A stretch of 64,000 bases of DNA from Nocardioides sp. URHA0020 (GTDB taxonomy: Bacteria > Actinomycetota > Actinomycetes > Propionibacteriales > Nocardioidaceae): the NCBI RefSeq assembly GCF_000620705.1, contig NZ_JIAR01000025.1, forward strand, positions 131,501 to 195,500. Direction: 5' to 3'. Shown in pieces: positions 30,128 to 38,512 of the stretch. The position numbers and the translations under genes were made by a program. The notes beneath the pieces were generated by a model that worked only from the letters and a program-made list of their open reading frames with translations, was not told where the DNA came from and did no database searches. Each line of letters starts with the position of its first letter. Within the stretch, counting starts at the first letter, position 1.

Positions 30128-31291
30128 GACCTTGATCGTGCCGTCGGTCTTCTTCTGGAACCGCTCGTACGCCGCCGGCGCCTCGTCGAGCGGCAGCCGG
30201 TGGGTCGCGAACTCGTCCACGCCCAGCGGGTCAGCGTCGGTCAGCAGGGGCAGGATGTCGTCCACCCACTTCTTCACGTTGGCCTGCCCCATCCGGATCT
30301 GCAGCTGCTTGTCGAACATCGTCAGCATCGGCATCGGATCGGTCTGGCCGCCGTAGACCCCCGAGATGGAGACCGTGCCGCCGCGGCGCACGGCGTCGAG
30401 CGCGGTGTACAGGCTGGCGAGCCGGTCCACGCCGGCCCGCTGCATCATCGGCTGTGCCAGCGCCTTGGGCAGCAGCCCGACCAGGGTCTGCATCGCCGCG
30501 GCACCCGGGGAGCCGTGCGCCTCCATCCCCACCGCGTCGATCACGGCGTCGGCGCCCCGGCCGTCGGTCAGGTCGCGCACGGCATCGCCGACGTCGTCGA
30601 CCGCCGTGAGGTCGATGACCTCCGCACCCCGGCCCGCCACGCGGGCCAGACGCTCCGGGACCAGGTCGACGCCGATCACCCGGTAGCCGTGGTGCAGGCC
30701 GATCCGCGCCGACATGTCGCCGATCGGCCCGAGCCCCATCACCAGCAGCGTCCCGCCGTCGGGCACCGCGGCGTACTGCACGGCCTGCCAGGCGGTGGGC
30801 AGCACGTCGGACAGGAAGAGGAAGCGGTCGTCGGGCGGCCCCTCGGGGACCTTGATCGGCATGAAGTCGGCGTACGGCACGTGCAGGAACTCGGCCTGGC
30901 CGCCGGGGACCTGGCCGTAGAGCTTGCTGTAGCCCAGCAGCGCCGCACCCGTGCCGTACTCACGGGTCTGGGTGGTCTCGCACTGGCTGTAGAGCTCGTG
31001 GTCGCACATCCAGCACCGGCCGCAGCAGACGTTGAACGGGATCACGACGCGGTCGCCGGCGCTCAGGTTGGAGACCCCGGAGCCCACCTCCTCCACGATG
31101 CCCATGGGCTCGTGGCCCACGACGTCGCCCGGCGTCATGAAGGGCGTCAGGGTCTCGTAGAGGTGCAGGTCCGAGCCGCACAGACCGGTGGAGGTCACCC
31201 GGATGATCGCGTCGGTCGGCTCCTTCAGGATCGGGTCCGGCACCTCCTCGACCCGCATGTCTCGACGTCCCTGCCATGTGACTGCCTTCAT
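30113..31291 (-). CDS. Zinc-dependent alcohol dehydrogenase, formaldehyde-dehydrogenase-like
   Basis: Medium-chain dehydrogenase of 392 residues. The catalytic zinc ligands are Cys in TGLCGSDLHLYE, and His-Glu in VVGHEPMG. The structural zinc site is the Cys cluster in FNVCCGRCWMCDHELYSQC. The Rossmann motif is VMGLGPIGDMSA. The long insert near residues 110-135 (TREYGTGAALLGYSKLYGQVPGG) is typical of glutathione-independent formaldehyde dehydrogenase-like enzymes. The most likely reaction is NAD-linked oxidation of an aldehyde or short alcohol; the substrate is not fixed by sequence. It lies 82 bases downstream of the SDR gene on the same strand. Confidence 0.93.
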   Translation of the reverse strand: MKAVTWQGRRDMRVEEVPDPILKEPTDAIIRVTSTGLCGSDLHLYETLTPFMTPGDVVGHEPMGIVEEVGSGVSNLSAGDRVVIPFNVCCGRCWMCDHELYSQCETTQTREYGTGAALLGYSKLYGQVPGGQAEFLHVPYADFMPIKVPEGPPDDRFLFLSDVLPTAWQAVQYAAVPDGGTLLVMGLGPIGDMSARIGLHHGYRVIGVDLVPERLARVAGRGAEVIDLTAVDDVGDAVRDLTDGRGADAVIDAVGMEAHGSPGAAAMQTLVGLLPKALAQPMMQRAGVDRLASLYTALDAVRRGGTVSISGVYGGQTDPMPMLTMFDKQLQIRMGQANVKKWVDDILPLLTDADPLGVDEFATHRLPLDEAPAAYERFQKKTDGTIKVVFQP

Positions 31292-31373
31292 CGTTCACTC
31301 CCTGGGGTTCGGGTGGTGCTGGACCGGGCGCTGATCAGCTGCCGGTCGACGGACACGGTGTGGGTGGAGCCAC

Positions 31374-32198
31374 TCACTCCTGCGGCTTGGTCATCCGCGC
31401 GAGCAGCGGGGCGGCGAGCGCATCGGGGAGGTGGGTGCCGAGCTCGGCCTGGATGCGGTTCTTGAGGGAGCCGGACACGACGCTGGACCGGCCCTTCATC
31501 AGGGCGTCGAAGCCGTCCTTGGCGACCTCGTCGGCATCGTCCTTGCCCTTCATCCGCCCGATCTTCGTGTCGTCCTCCATGTCGGCGCGGGAGAAGAACT
31601 CGGTCTCGGTGGGACCGGGCATCAGCGACGTCACCGTGACCCCGGTGTCCTTGAGCTCCTCGCGGATGCCCTCCGCGAAGGAGTGCACGAACGCCTTCGA
31701 TGCGGCGTACGTCGTGTGGTAGGGCCCGGGCGCCACCGCGGCGATCGAGGAGGTCACCAGCAGCCTGCCCTCGCCGCGCGCCACCATGTCGCGGACCAGC
31801 AGCTTGGCCAGGTGGACGGTCGAGCGGACGTTGAGGTCGACCAGTCTCAGGTCGTCCTCCACCGACGTCTGGTCGAAGCGGCCGTTGACGCCGATGCCCG
31901 CGTTGAGCGCCGCCGCCGCCACCGGTCGCCGCTGCTCGTGGACGCGGTCGACGAGGGTCTCCACCCCAGCAGCCGTCGCAAGGTCCACCTCGACCGGCAC
32001 CACCTGGCGGCCGGCTGCGAGCAGCTCTTCGGCCGCGTGGTGGATCTCGGGCTCGTCGGCGGCGATGACGACGTCGAACCCGTGCTCGACGAACTGGCGG
32101 GCCAGCGCGCGACCGATGCCCGTCGAGGCACCCGTCACGACAGCGAGAGGTGCCTGCGTCCCGGACGCGGTCCCGGAGCCTGTCTCGGAGATTGTCAT
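31374..32198 (-). CDS. Short-chain dehydrogenase/reductase
   Basis: SDR of 274 residues. The cofactor motif is VVTGASTGIGRALA (about residues 20-33), NAG is present as ALNAGIGV, the catalytic Ser in LLVTSSIAAVAPGPYH and the YxxxK in TYAASKAFVHSF. The acidic residue after strand 2 (AADEPEI) suggests NAD preference. A C-terminal extension of about 60 residues (RMKGKDDADEVAKDGF) is typical of the classical type found in stress islands. Its promoter, GCGT-N15-GGATAC, places the hexamer 9 bases before the ATG. It is divergent from the P450 gene. The substrate is unknown. Confidence 0.88.
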   Translation of the reverse strand: MTISETGSGTASGTQAPLAVVTGASTGIGRALARQFVEHGFDVVIAADEPEIHHAAEELLAAGRQVVPVEVDLATAAGVETLVDRVHEQRRPVAAAALNAGIGVNGRFDQTSVEDDLRLVDLNVRSTVHLAKLLVRDMVARGEGRLLVTSSIAAVAPGPYHTTYAASKAFVHSFAEGIREELKDTGVTVTSLMPGPTETEFFSRADMEDDTKIGRMKGKDDADEVAKDGFDALMKGRSSVVSGSLKNRIQAELGTHLPDALAAPLLARMTKPQE

Positions 32199-32207
32199 GA
32201 CCCTGCG

Positions 32208-32232
32208 GTATCCATCCGGCCGCGTCGTACGC
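32208..32232 (-). promoter_or_regulatory. SigF/SigB-like promoter of the SDR gene
   Basis: On the minus strand GCGT-N15-GGATAC, with 9 bases to the ATG. GGATAC differs from GGGTAC at one base. Confidence 0.45.
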
Positions 32233-32304
32233 AGGGAGATCCGCGCGCCCAGCTCGCCGGTCACCGTCGACCCCTCCGGAGCGACGCCGCCGCACGACCT
32301 CCCC

Positions 32305-32329
32305 GCATGACCTCGACCGGGTGGGGTAA
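32305..32329 (+). promoter_or_regulatory. SigF/SigB-like promoter of the P450 gene
   Basis: GCAT-N15-GGGTAA, 37 bases before the GTG start. It lies back to back with the SDR promoter. Confidence 0.5.
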
Positions 32330-32366
32330 CGAGGGACCCCGGGCGTCGACACGAGGAGGCCACCCC

Positions 32367-33575
32367 GTGACCGTGGATCTCAGCTGGGCCCTGTGGCGGG
32401 CCGGCTACCGCGCCCTGCCCGAAGAGCGCTCGGCACACGCGGGGGCGCCCGCCTACCCCAGTCGCCTGGTCGGTCGGCGTGCCGTCGTCGTCCGCGGCCG
32501 CGACGGCACCCGCCTCTTCTACGACCCGACCGTCATCCAGCGCCGAGGTGCCATCCCGCCACCGCTCGCCGACCTCCTGTTCGGCCGGGGCGCCGTGCAC
32601 GGCCTGGACGACGAGGCGCACGCGGAGCGCAAGGCGATGTTCCTGCAGGTGCTGGCAGCCGAACGCGTGGAGCCTCTCGCCCTGGCCATCGGCACCGACC
32701 TGCAGCGCCGGGCCCGCTCCTGGCGCGGGCGCGACGTCCAGCTCCACTCCGAGCTGGTCGAGGTGTACGGCGCGGCCGTCCTCGCCTGGGCGGGCATCGA
32801 CTGCACGGGCGCGCAGGCCCGACGCACCAGCCACCACCTGGCCCACATCGTCGACGGCTTCGGCGGCGCCGGCGCGGCGTACCCCCGAGGCTGGGCCGCC
32901 CGGATCCGGGCGGACCGGTGGGCGCGACGGCTGGTCCAGAGCGTCCGGGACGGCCAGCGGCGACCGCCGCCGGGAAGCCCGCTCGAGCTGATCGCCACCG
33001 GTCCGGGCCGCGACCTCGACGCGCGGACCGCGGGCGTCGAGCTGCTCAACCTCCTCCGGCCCACGGTCGCGGTCGCCTGGCCGGCCACCTTCGCCGCCCT
33101 CGCGCTCGCCCAGCACGAGCAGTGGCGGCCGCTCCTGCGCGGGGACGACGCGAGCGCCCGCCGGACCGCGTTCGGTCACGAGGTGCGCCGCACCTGCCCC
33201 TTCGTGCCGGCGCTCGCCGGCACCGCCCGCAGCACCGCCGAGATCCATGGCGAGCGGGTCGAGCCCGGCGACCTGGTCGTCCTCGACGTGCCCGGCACCA
33301 ACCACGACGCGCAGGCGTGGACCGAGCCCGACGAGTTCCTTCCCGAGCGGTTCGCGGACGTCGAGCCGGACCCCTACGAGTTCGTCCCGCAGGGAGGCGG
33401 CGACCCGCGCACGGGCCACCGCTGCCCCGGCGAGCCACTCACGGTGCGCATGCTGGCGGAGACCCTGCGGGTCCTGGCCGAGGTCGACTACGCGGTGGTC
33501 TCGTCACCGTCGTACGACGCGACCCGGATCCCGACGCTGCCGGCACGCGGCCTCATGGTGCGGGTCGCTCCCTGA
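32367..33575 (+). CDS. Cytochrome P450 of the CYP152 peroxygenase type
   Basis: Haem-thiolate enzyme of 402 residues. The haem Cys is Cys353 in QGGGDPRTGHRCPGE, the pattern of CYP152 enzymes rather than the usual FGxGxHxCxG. The I-helix has Arg231-Pro232 in NLLRPTVAVAW in place of the acid-alcohol pair; in P450 BS-beta and SP-alpha these two residues bind the fatty-acid carboxylate so that hydrogen peroxide can be used directly. The likely reaction is therefore peroxide-driven hydroxylation or decarboxylation of fatty acids in the cytoplasm without redox partners, and no ferredoxin gene is near. GAGGAGG 8 bases before the GTG supports the start. Its end overlaps the convergent acetate kinase gene by 23 bases. 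Confidence 0.9.
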   Translation: MTVDLSWALWRAGYRALPEERSAHAGAPAYPSRLVGRRAVVVRGRDGTRLFYDPTVIQRRGAIPPPLADLLFGRGAVHGLDDEAHAERKAMFLQVLAAERVEPLALAIGTDLQRRARSWRGRDVQLHSELVEVYGAAVLAWAGIDCTGAQARRTSHHLAHIVDGFGGAGAAYPRGWAARIRADRWARRLVQSVRDGQRRPPPGSPLELIATGPGRDLDARTAGVELLNLLRPTVAVAWPATFAALALAQHEQWRPLLRGDDASARRTAFGHEVRRTCPFVPALAGTARSTAEIHGERVEPGDLVVLDVPGTNHDAQAWTEPDEFLPERFADVEPDPYEFVPQGGGDPRTGHRCPGEPLTVRMLAETLRVLAEVDYAVVSSPSYDATRIPTLPARGLMVRVAP

Positions 33576-34650
33576 GCAGCGCGCGGGCCTGACGCTCCAT
33601 CTCGAGGTCCTCGCGAGCCTCGACGACGACGACCCGGACGGCGGAGCCGGTCGCACTGATGACGCGCTCGCCGGCGCCGGCGTTGGCCGCCTCGTCCAGG
33701 GACACCCCGAGGTGCGCCAGCCCCGCCGCCGTCCGGGAGCGCACGACCGGTGCGTGCTCGCCGACGCCACCGGTGAAGACCAGCACGTCGAGGCCCCCGG
33801 CCGATGCCGTCATCGCCGCCACCTGACCGACGAGACGGTGCACGTAGACGTCGAGGGCCAGCCCGGCGTCGCGGTGTCCCTCCTCGCGCGCGGCCAGCAC
33901 CTCCCGGATGTCTCCGGAGGTCCCGGAGAGGCCCTTGAGACCGGACTCGCGGTCGAGGACGGCGGCCAGCCGGTCGGGGGTGACGTCGTGGCGCTGCAGG
34001 AGGTGCAGCAGGAGGCCGGGGTCCACCGAGCCGCTGCGGCTCTGCATCACCAGCCCCTCCATCGGCGTGAACCCCATGGTCGTGTCGACCGACCTCCCCC
34101 CGCGGACCGCGCACACCGACGCGCCACCGCCGAGGTGGCAGCTGACGACGCGCAGGGAGAGCGCCGGGCGGGCGAGCAGCTCCGCGGCCCGGCGTACGGC
34201 CCACGCGTGGGAGAGCCCGTGGAACCCGTAGCGCCGCAGCCCCCAGCGCCGGTTCCACTCCCGGGGCAGCGCGTACGTCGACGCCGCGGCCGGGATCGTG
34301 GTGTGGAACGTGGTGTCGAAGCAGGCCACCACGGGGACGTGCGGGTAGTGGGCCACCAGGGCCCGGGCCGCGGCGACCGCGGGCGGGTTGTGCAGCGGCG
34401 CCAGCTCCGTGACGGCCACCAGGTCGGCGAGCACGCGGTCGTCGACGAGCACGGCGCCGGTGTGCTCGGGCCCGCCGTGCACGAAGCGCACCACGACCGC
34501 GTCCAGGCGCTCGGGCTCGGCGACCAGGCCGTGCAGGTCCTCGCCGGGCTCGACGGGATGGTCGATCGTCGTCGCGGAGACGCGGTCGCCGTCCTCGAGC
34601 AGCACGACCTTGAGGCTGCTGGAGCCGGGGTTGACCACGAGGGTCCGCAC
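33553..34650 (-). CDS. ackA: Acetate kinase
   Basis: Enzyme of 365 residues, somewhat shorter than E. coli AckA (about 400), that converts acetyl phosphate plus ADP to acetate plus ATP. Visible signatures: LVVNPGSSSLKVVLL at the start, VVRFVHGG, CFDTTFH, RYGFHGLSHAWA, SCHLGGGASVCAV, DTTMGFTPMEGLVM and FTGGVGEHAP. The missing length is in the C-terminal domain, but the active-site motifs are present. It begins 1 base after the phosphoketolase stop, so the pair is one operon and acetyl phosphate passes from one enzyme to the next. The last bases overlap the P450 gene on the other strand. Confidence 0.95.
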   Translation of the reverse strand: MRTLVVNPGSSSLKVVLLEDGDRVSATTIDHPVEPGEDLHGLVAEPERLDAVVVRFVHGGPEHTGAVLVDDRVLADLVAVTELAPLHNPPAVAAARALVAHYPHVPVVACFDTTFHTTIPAAASTYALPREWNRRWGLRRYGFHGLSHAWAVRRAAELLARPALSLRVVSCHLGGGASVCAVRGGRSVDTTMGFTPMEGLVMQSRSGSVDPGLLLHLLQRHDVTPDRLAAVLDRESGLKGLSGTSGDIREVLAAREEGHRDAGLALDVYVHRLVGQVAAMTASAGGLDVLVFTGGVGEHAPVVRSRTAAGLAHLGVSLDEAANAGAGERVISATGSAVRVVVVEAREDLEMERQARALLRERPAP

Positions 34651-34651
34651 G

Positions 34652-37048
34652 TCAGCCCTCCGGCGAGGTGCGCTCGGGGGCGGCGGTCCGCGCCCGGGGT
34701 CCGGGGGCGGCGCTCCACTGCCAGTCCCGGATCTCGGGCAGGTCCTCGCCCGCGGACCGCACGTGCTGCCGGTGCCGGATCAGCTGGTCCTTGAACCGCT
34801 CGCGCACCCCGCCCGACGTCGCGCTCAACCGGGGCACCCGGTCGATGACGTCCATGGCGAGGTGGAAGCGGTCGATGCCGTTGAGCACGGTCATGTCGAA
34901 CGGCGTCGTGGTGGTGCCCTCCTCGACGTAGCCACGGACGTGCAGGTTGGCGTGGTTGGTCCGGCTGTAGGTGAGCCGGTGGATCAGCCACGGATAGCCG
35001 TGGTAGGCGAAGATCACCGGCCGGTCGCGGGTGAACAGCGAGTCGAAGTCGGCGTCGGAGAGCCCGTGGGGGTGCTCCCGCTCGTCCTGGAGCCGCATCA
35101 GGTCGACCACGTTGACGACCCGGACCCGGAGGTCGGGCAGGTGCTCGCGCAGCAGCGAGACCGCGGCCAGCGTCTCCATCGTCGGCACGTCGCCGGCACA
35201 CGCCATCACGACGTCGGGACCCTCGGTGCCGTCGTTGGAGGCCCAGTCCCAGATGCCGATGCCCTTGGTGGCGTGCACGACGGCGTCGTCCATCGACAGG
35301 TACTGCAGGGACGGCTGCTTGCCGGCCACGATGACGTTGACGTACTGCTCGCTGCGCAGGCAGTGGTCGGCCACGGAGAGCAGCGTGTTGGCGTCCGGCG
35401 GCAGGTAGACCCGCACCACGCTGGCCTTCTTGTTCACCACGTGGTCGATGAAGCCCGGGTCCTGGTGGGAGAAGCCGTTGTGGTCCTGCCGCCAGACGTG
35501 CGAGGTGAGCAGGTAGTTGAGCGACGAGATCGGTCGTCGCCACGCGATGCGCGCCGAGGACTCCAGCCACTTGGCGTGCTGGTTGAACATCGAGTCGACG
35601 ATGTGGATGAACGCCTCGTAGCAGGAGAACAGGCCGTGCCGCCCGGTCAGCAGGTAGCCCTCCAGCCAGCCCTGGCAGGTGTGCTCGGACAGGATCTCCA
35701 TCAGCCGGCCGTCCGGGGCGAGGTGGTCGTCGTCCGGCTGGATCTCGGCGTTCCAGGTGCGGTCGGTGACCTCCATGACGTCCTGGAGCCGGTTGGAGCT
35801 GTTCTCGTCGGGCGCGAACATCCGGAAGCTGCTGTCGTTGCGGGCCATCACGTCGCGCAGGAAGCCGCCGAGCACCTTGGTCGCCTCGACCGAGCCCGTC
35901 CCCGGCTCCTCGACGGGGACGGCGTACCTGCGGAAGTCGGGCATCCGGAGGGCCTGCCGCAGCACGCCCCCGTTGGCGTACGGCGTGGCGCTCATCCGCA
36001 GGTCCCCCGCCGGGTGCAGGCCTGCGATGTCGGCGGCGAGCGCGCCGTCGGCGTCGAACAGGGTGTCCGGCTCGTAGCTGCGCAGCCACTCCTCGAGGAT
36101 GCGGCGGTGCCCCTCGTCACCGCGGGCGTCGGCGAAGGGGACCTGGTGGGAGCGCCAGTAGCCCTCCACCTTCTGGCCGTCGACCTCCTTCGGCCCGGTC
36201 CAGCCCTTGGGTGAGCGCAGCACGATCATCGGCCACGGCCGGCGCGCGACCGGCCCCGCTCCGAAGCGGGCCTCCTGCTGGATCTCGGCGATCTCGTCCA
36301 GGCAGCGCTCGAGCGTCGCCGCGAAGGAGCGGTGCATCTCCTCGGGGTCCGAGCCGGCGACGACGTACGGCGCGTGCCCGTAGCCCCGCATCAGGGCGAG
36401 CAGCTCCTCCTCCGGGATCCGGGCCAGCACGGTCGGGTTGGCGATCTTGTAGCCGTTCAGGTGCAGGATCGGGAGCACCGCCCCGTCGCGACGTGGGTCG
36501 ACGAACTTCGTCGAGTGCCAGCTCGTCGCCAGGGGCCCCGTCTCGGCCTCGCCGTCCCCGACCACCGCCGCCACGACCAGGTCGGGATGGTCGAAGGCGG
36601 CGCCGTACGCGTGCGAGAGCGCGTAGCCGAGCTCACCGCCCTCGTGGATCGAGCCGGGCGTCTCCGGCGCCGCGTGGCTCGGGATGCCACCCGGGAAGGA
36701 GAACTGCGTGAAGAGCCGGCCCAGCCCGGCCTCGTCCTGGCTGACCTCCGGGTAGATCTCGGAGTAGGTGCCGTCTAGGTACGCCGCCGCGACCACGCCC
36801 GGGCCGCCGTGCCCGGGACCGGTCACGAAGAGCGTGCTGAGCCCGCGCTCCAGGATCGCGCGGTTGAGGTGGGCGTAGACGAAGGTGAGCCCCGGCGTCG
36901 TGCCCCAGTGCCCCAGCAGCCGCGGCTTCACGTGCTCGGGTCGCAACGGCTCCCGGAGCAGCGGGTTGCCCATCAGGTAGATCTGTCCGACGGAGAGGTA
37001 GTTGGCAGCGCGCCACCACCGGTCCAGGGTCTCGAAGGCCGGGTCCAC
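34652..37048 (-). CDS. xfp: Xylulose-5-phosphate/fructose-6-phosphate phosphoketolase
   Basis: Thiamine-diphosphate enzyme of 798 residues, full length. It splits xylulose-5-P or fructose-6-P with phosphate into acetyl phosphate and glyceraldehyde-3-P or erythrose-4-P. Motifs: GHWGTTPGL and GPGHGGPG near the start, [16 protein letters not shown] for thiamine diphosphate, then [14 protein letters not shown], and [17 protein letters not shown] near the end. The start is GTG preceded by GAGGAGGA. Together with acetate kinase 1 base downstream it forms an ATP-yielding bypass of glycolysis. The SigF-like promoter GATT-N15-GGGTAC lies 38 bases before the start, back to back with that of udgX. Confidence 0.96.
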   Translation of the reverse strand: MDPAFETLDRWWRAANYLSVGQIYLMGNPLLREPLRPEHVKPRLLGHWGTTPGLTFVYAHLNRAILERGLSTLFVTGPGHGGPGVVAAAYLDGTYSEIYPEVSQDEAGLGRLFTQFSFPGGIPSHAAPETPGSIHEGGELGYALSHAYGAAFDHPDLVVAAVVGDGEAETGPLATSWHSTKFVDPRRDGAVLPILHLNGYKIANPTVLARIPEEELLALMRGYGHAPYVVAGSDPEEMHRSFAATLERCLDEIAEIQQEARFGAGPVARRPWPMIVLRSPKGWTGPKEVDGQKVEGYWRSHQVPFADARGDEGHRRILEEWLRSYEPDTLFDADGALAADIAGLHPAGDLRMSATPYANGGVLRQALRMPDFRRYAVPVEEPGTGSVEATKVLGGFLRDVMARNDSSFRMFAPDENSSNRLQDVMEVTDRTWNAEIQPDDDHLAPDGRLMEILSEHTCQGWLEGYLLTGRHGLFSCYEAFIHIVDSMFNQHAKWLESSARIAWRRPISSLNYLLTSHVWRQDHNGFSHQDPGFIDHVVNKKASVVRVYLPPDANTLLSVADHCLRSEQYVNVIVAGKQPSLQYLSMDDAVVHATKGIGIWDWASNDGTEGPDVVMACAGDVPTMETLAAVSLLREHLPDLRVRVVNVVDLMRLQDEREHPHGLSDADFDSLFTRDRPVIFAYHGYPWLIHRLTYSRTNHANLHVRGYVEEGTTTTPFDMTVLNGIDRFHLAMDVIDRVPRLSATSGGVRERFKDQLIRHRQHVRSAGEDLPEIRDWQWSAAPGPRARTAAPERTSPEG

Positions 37049-37086
37049 GGTGTCCTCCTCGGACGGCGGGCGGTTGACGACCCGGG

Positions 37087-37111
37087 GTACCCGCAGCGTG
37101 CCGTCGGAATC
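37087..37111 (-). promoter_or_regulatory. SigF/SigB-like promoter of xfp-ackA
   Basis: On the minus strand GATT-N15-GGGTAC. Its -35 bases overlap the -35 of the divergent udgX promoter, so the two cannot easily be occupied at once. Confidence 0.6.
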
Positions 37112-37131
37112 CCCGCGGCCGGTGCGGGTAC
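37107..37131 (+). promoter_or_regulatory. SigF/SigB-like promoter of udgX
   Basis: GAAT-N15-GGGTAC, with 9 bases from hexamer to ATG, so the transcript has almost no leader. There is no Shine-Dalgarno sequence. Confidence 0.6.
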
Positions 37132-37140
37132 CGCGGCGGC

Positions 37141-37794
37141 ATGACGGAGGAGGAGCGCCCCGGCGCAGGTGCCTGGGTCCCGGACCGGATCAGCCTGCGC
37201 AGCCTGGAGGAGGCGGTCCAGTCCTGCCGGGGCTGCGAGCTCTACCGGGACGCGACCCAGGCGGTGATGGGCGAGGGCCGGCTCGGGTCGGCGTTGATGC
37301 TGCTCGGCGAGCAGCCCGGCGACCAGGAGGACCGACAGGGTCACCCGTTCGTCGGCCCGGCCGGAGGCGTCCTGCACGACGCGCTCGCCGACGCCGGCAT
37401 CGACCCCGACGACGTCTTCACCACCAACGTCGTGAAGCACTTCCGCTGGTCCGGGACCCGAGGCAGGCGTCGGATCCACCAGTCCCCCAGCCGCGCGCAC
37501 GTCGCCGCCTGCGGCCCGTGGCTGGAGGCGGAGCTCGAGCTCGTGCGCCCGCGCGGAGTCGTCCTCCTGGGTGGGACGGCGGGCAAGGCGGTGTACGGCG
37601 CGTCCTTCCGGGTCGGTGCCGCGCGCGGCGAGCCGATGACGTGGCCGGCGACCTCGGCAGCGCGGCGTCCCCCCGACTGGGTGCTCGCGACCACCCACCC
37701 GTCCGCGGTGCTGCGCGCGGACGACCGCGCCGCGACGTACGACGGCCTGGTCGCCGACCTGCGGGTCGCGGCGGCCCTGCTCGCCGGCACCTGA
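37141..37794 (+). CDS. udgX: Uracil-DNA glycosylase superfamily protein UdgX
   Basis: Protein of 217 residues in the Fe-S uracil-DNA glycosylase superfamily. Motif 1 is [20 protein letters not shown] (about 56-75). The UdgX-specific loop is RRRIH (109-113) inside [13 protein letters not shown]; in M. smegmatis UdgX the matching KRRIH His forms a covalent bond with uracil-containing DNA. The first Lys is Arg here, but His113 is kept. Cys29 and Cys32 plus Cys124 fit three cluster ligands, and NVVKHF has His where family-4 enzymes have Cys. Motif 2 is [10 protein letters not shown]. The near-leaderless start after a SigF-like promoter suggests a stress DNA-repair role. It is divergent from xfp. 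Confidence 0.92.
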   Translation: MTEEERPGAGAWVPDRISLRSLEEAVQSCRGCELYRDATQAVMGEGRLGSALMLLGEQPGDQEDRQGHPFVGPAGGVLHDALADAGIDPDDVFTTNVVKHFRWSGTRGRRRIHQSPSRAHVAACGPWLEAELELVRPRGVVLLGGTAGKAVYGASFRVGAARGEPMTWPATSAARRPPDWVLATTHPSAVLRADDRAATYDGLVADLRVAAALLAGT

Positions 37795-37825
37795 GTGCCG
37801 GACCTTGAGCGCACCGGGGCATCGG

Positions 37826-37850
37826 GCATGCGCCCGACCACCGGGGGGAA
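37826..37850 (+). promoter_or_regulatory. Possible SigF/SigB-like promoter of the FMN-reductase gene
   Basis: GCAT-N15-GGGGAA, 9 bases before the ATG. The hexamer is further from consensus than most in this window, but the -35 and spacing to the start match others. Confidence 0.35.
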
Positions 37851-37859
37851 CCGGACGCC

Positions 37860-38486
37860 ATGACCGACGCCCCGATCCCCGCACCCGTCCGCGCCCTGGT
37901 CCTGGTGTGCACCCTCAAGCCCTCCCCCACCGACTCCAGCGCCCAGCTGGTGGGCGAGCAGGTGCTCGCTCAACTGGAGGACAACGGCGCGACGGGCGAG
38001 ATCGTGCGCGTGGTCGACCACGACGTGCGCTTCGGGGTCACCACCGACGAGGGTGACGGCGACGCGTGGCCCGACATCCGCGCCCGGATGCTGGCCAGCG
38101 ACATCCTCGTCGTCGCCACCCCGATCTGGCTGGGCCAGCCGTCCTCGGTCTGCAAGATGGTGCTCGAGCGTCTCGACGCCGAGCTCGGCGAGACCGACGA
38201 CCAGGGCCGGATGCTCACGCAGGGCAAGGTCGCCGTGGTCGCGGTGGTCGGCAACGAGGACGGCGCCCACCACGTCGTCGCCGAGTGCCTCCAGGCCCTC
38301 AACGACACCGGCTTCTCGATCCCCTCGCTCGCCGCCACCTACTGGGTGGGCGAGGCGATGCAGGCCACCGACTACCGCGACGTCGAGCCGACGCCGGAGA
38401 AGACCGCGTCGACCACGGCGGTCGCTGCGACGAACGCCGTCCACCTGGCTCGGCTGCTGAAGGCGGCGCCCTACCCGCCGCAGTGA
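37860..38486 (+). CDS. NADPH-dependent FMN reductase / flavodoxin-fold protein
   Basis: Protein of 208 residues with a flavodoxin-like fold: VRALVLVCTLKPSPTDSSAQLVGEQVL binds the FMN phosphate, DILVVATPIWLGQPSSVCKMVLERL matches the loop under the isoalloxazine ring, and VAVVAVVGNEDGAHHV is the third flavin contact. Proteins of this type reduce quinones, azo dyes or FMN itself with NAD(P)H. No membrane or signal sequence. The start codon lies 9 bases after a GGGGAA hexamer. Convergent with the pyruvate-oxidase-like gene across 21 bases that hold a small hairpin. Confidence 0.87.
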   Translation: MTDAPIPAPVRALVLVCTLKPSPTDSSAQLVGEQVLAQLEDNGATGEIVRVVDHDVRFGVTTDEGDGDAWPDIRARMLASDILVVATPIWLGQPSSVCKMVLERLDAELGETDDQGRMLTQGKVAVVAVVGNEDGAHHVVAECLQALNDTGFSIPSLAATYWVGEAMQATDYRDVEPTPEKTASTTAVAATNAVHLARLLKAAPYPPQ

Positions 38487-38494
38487 GACGGTGC

Positions 38495-38512
38495 GCTGAC
38501 CGTCCGGTCAGC
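38495..38512. terminator. Small bidirectional hairpin
   Basis: GCTGACC-GTCC-GGTCAGC, a 7-base perfect stem between two convergent stop codons, overlapping the stop of the thiamine-diphosphate enzyme. Confidence 0.4.
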
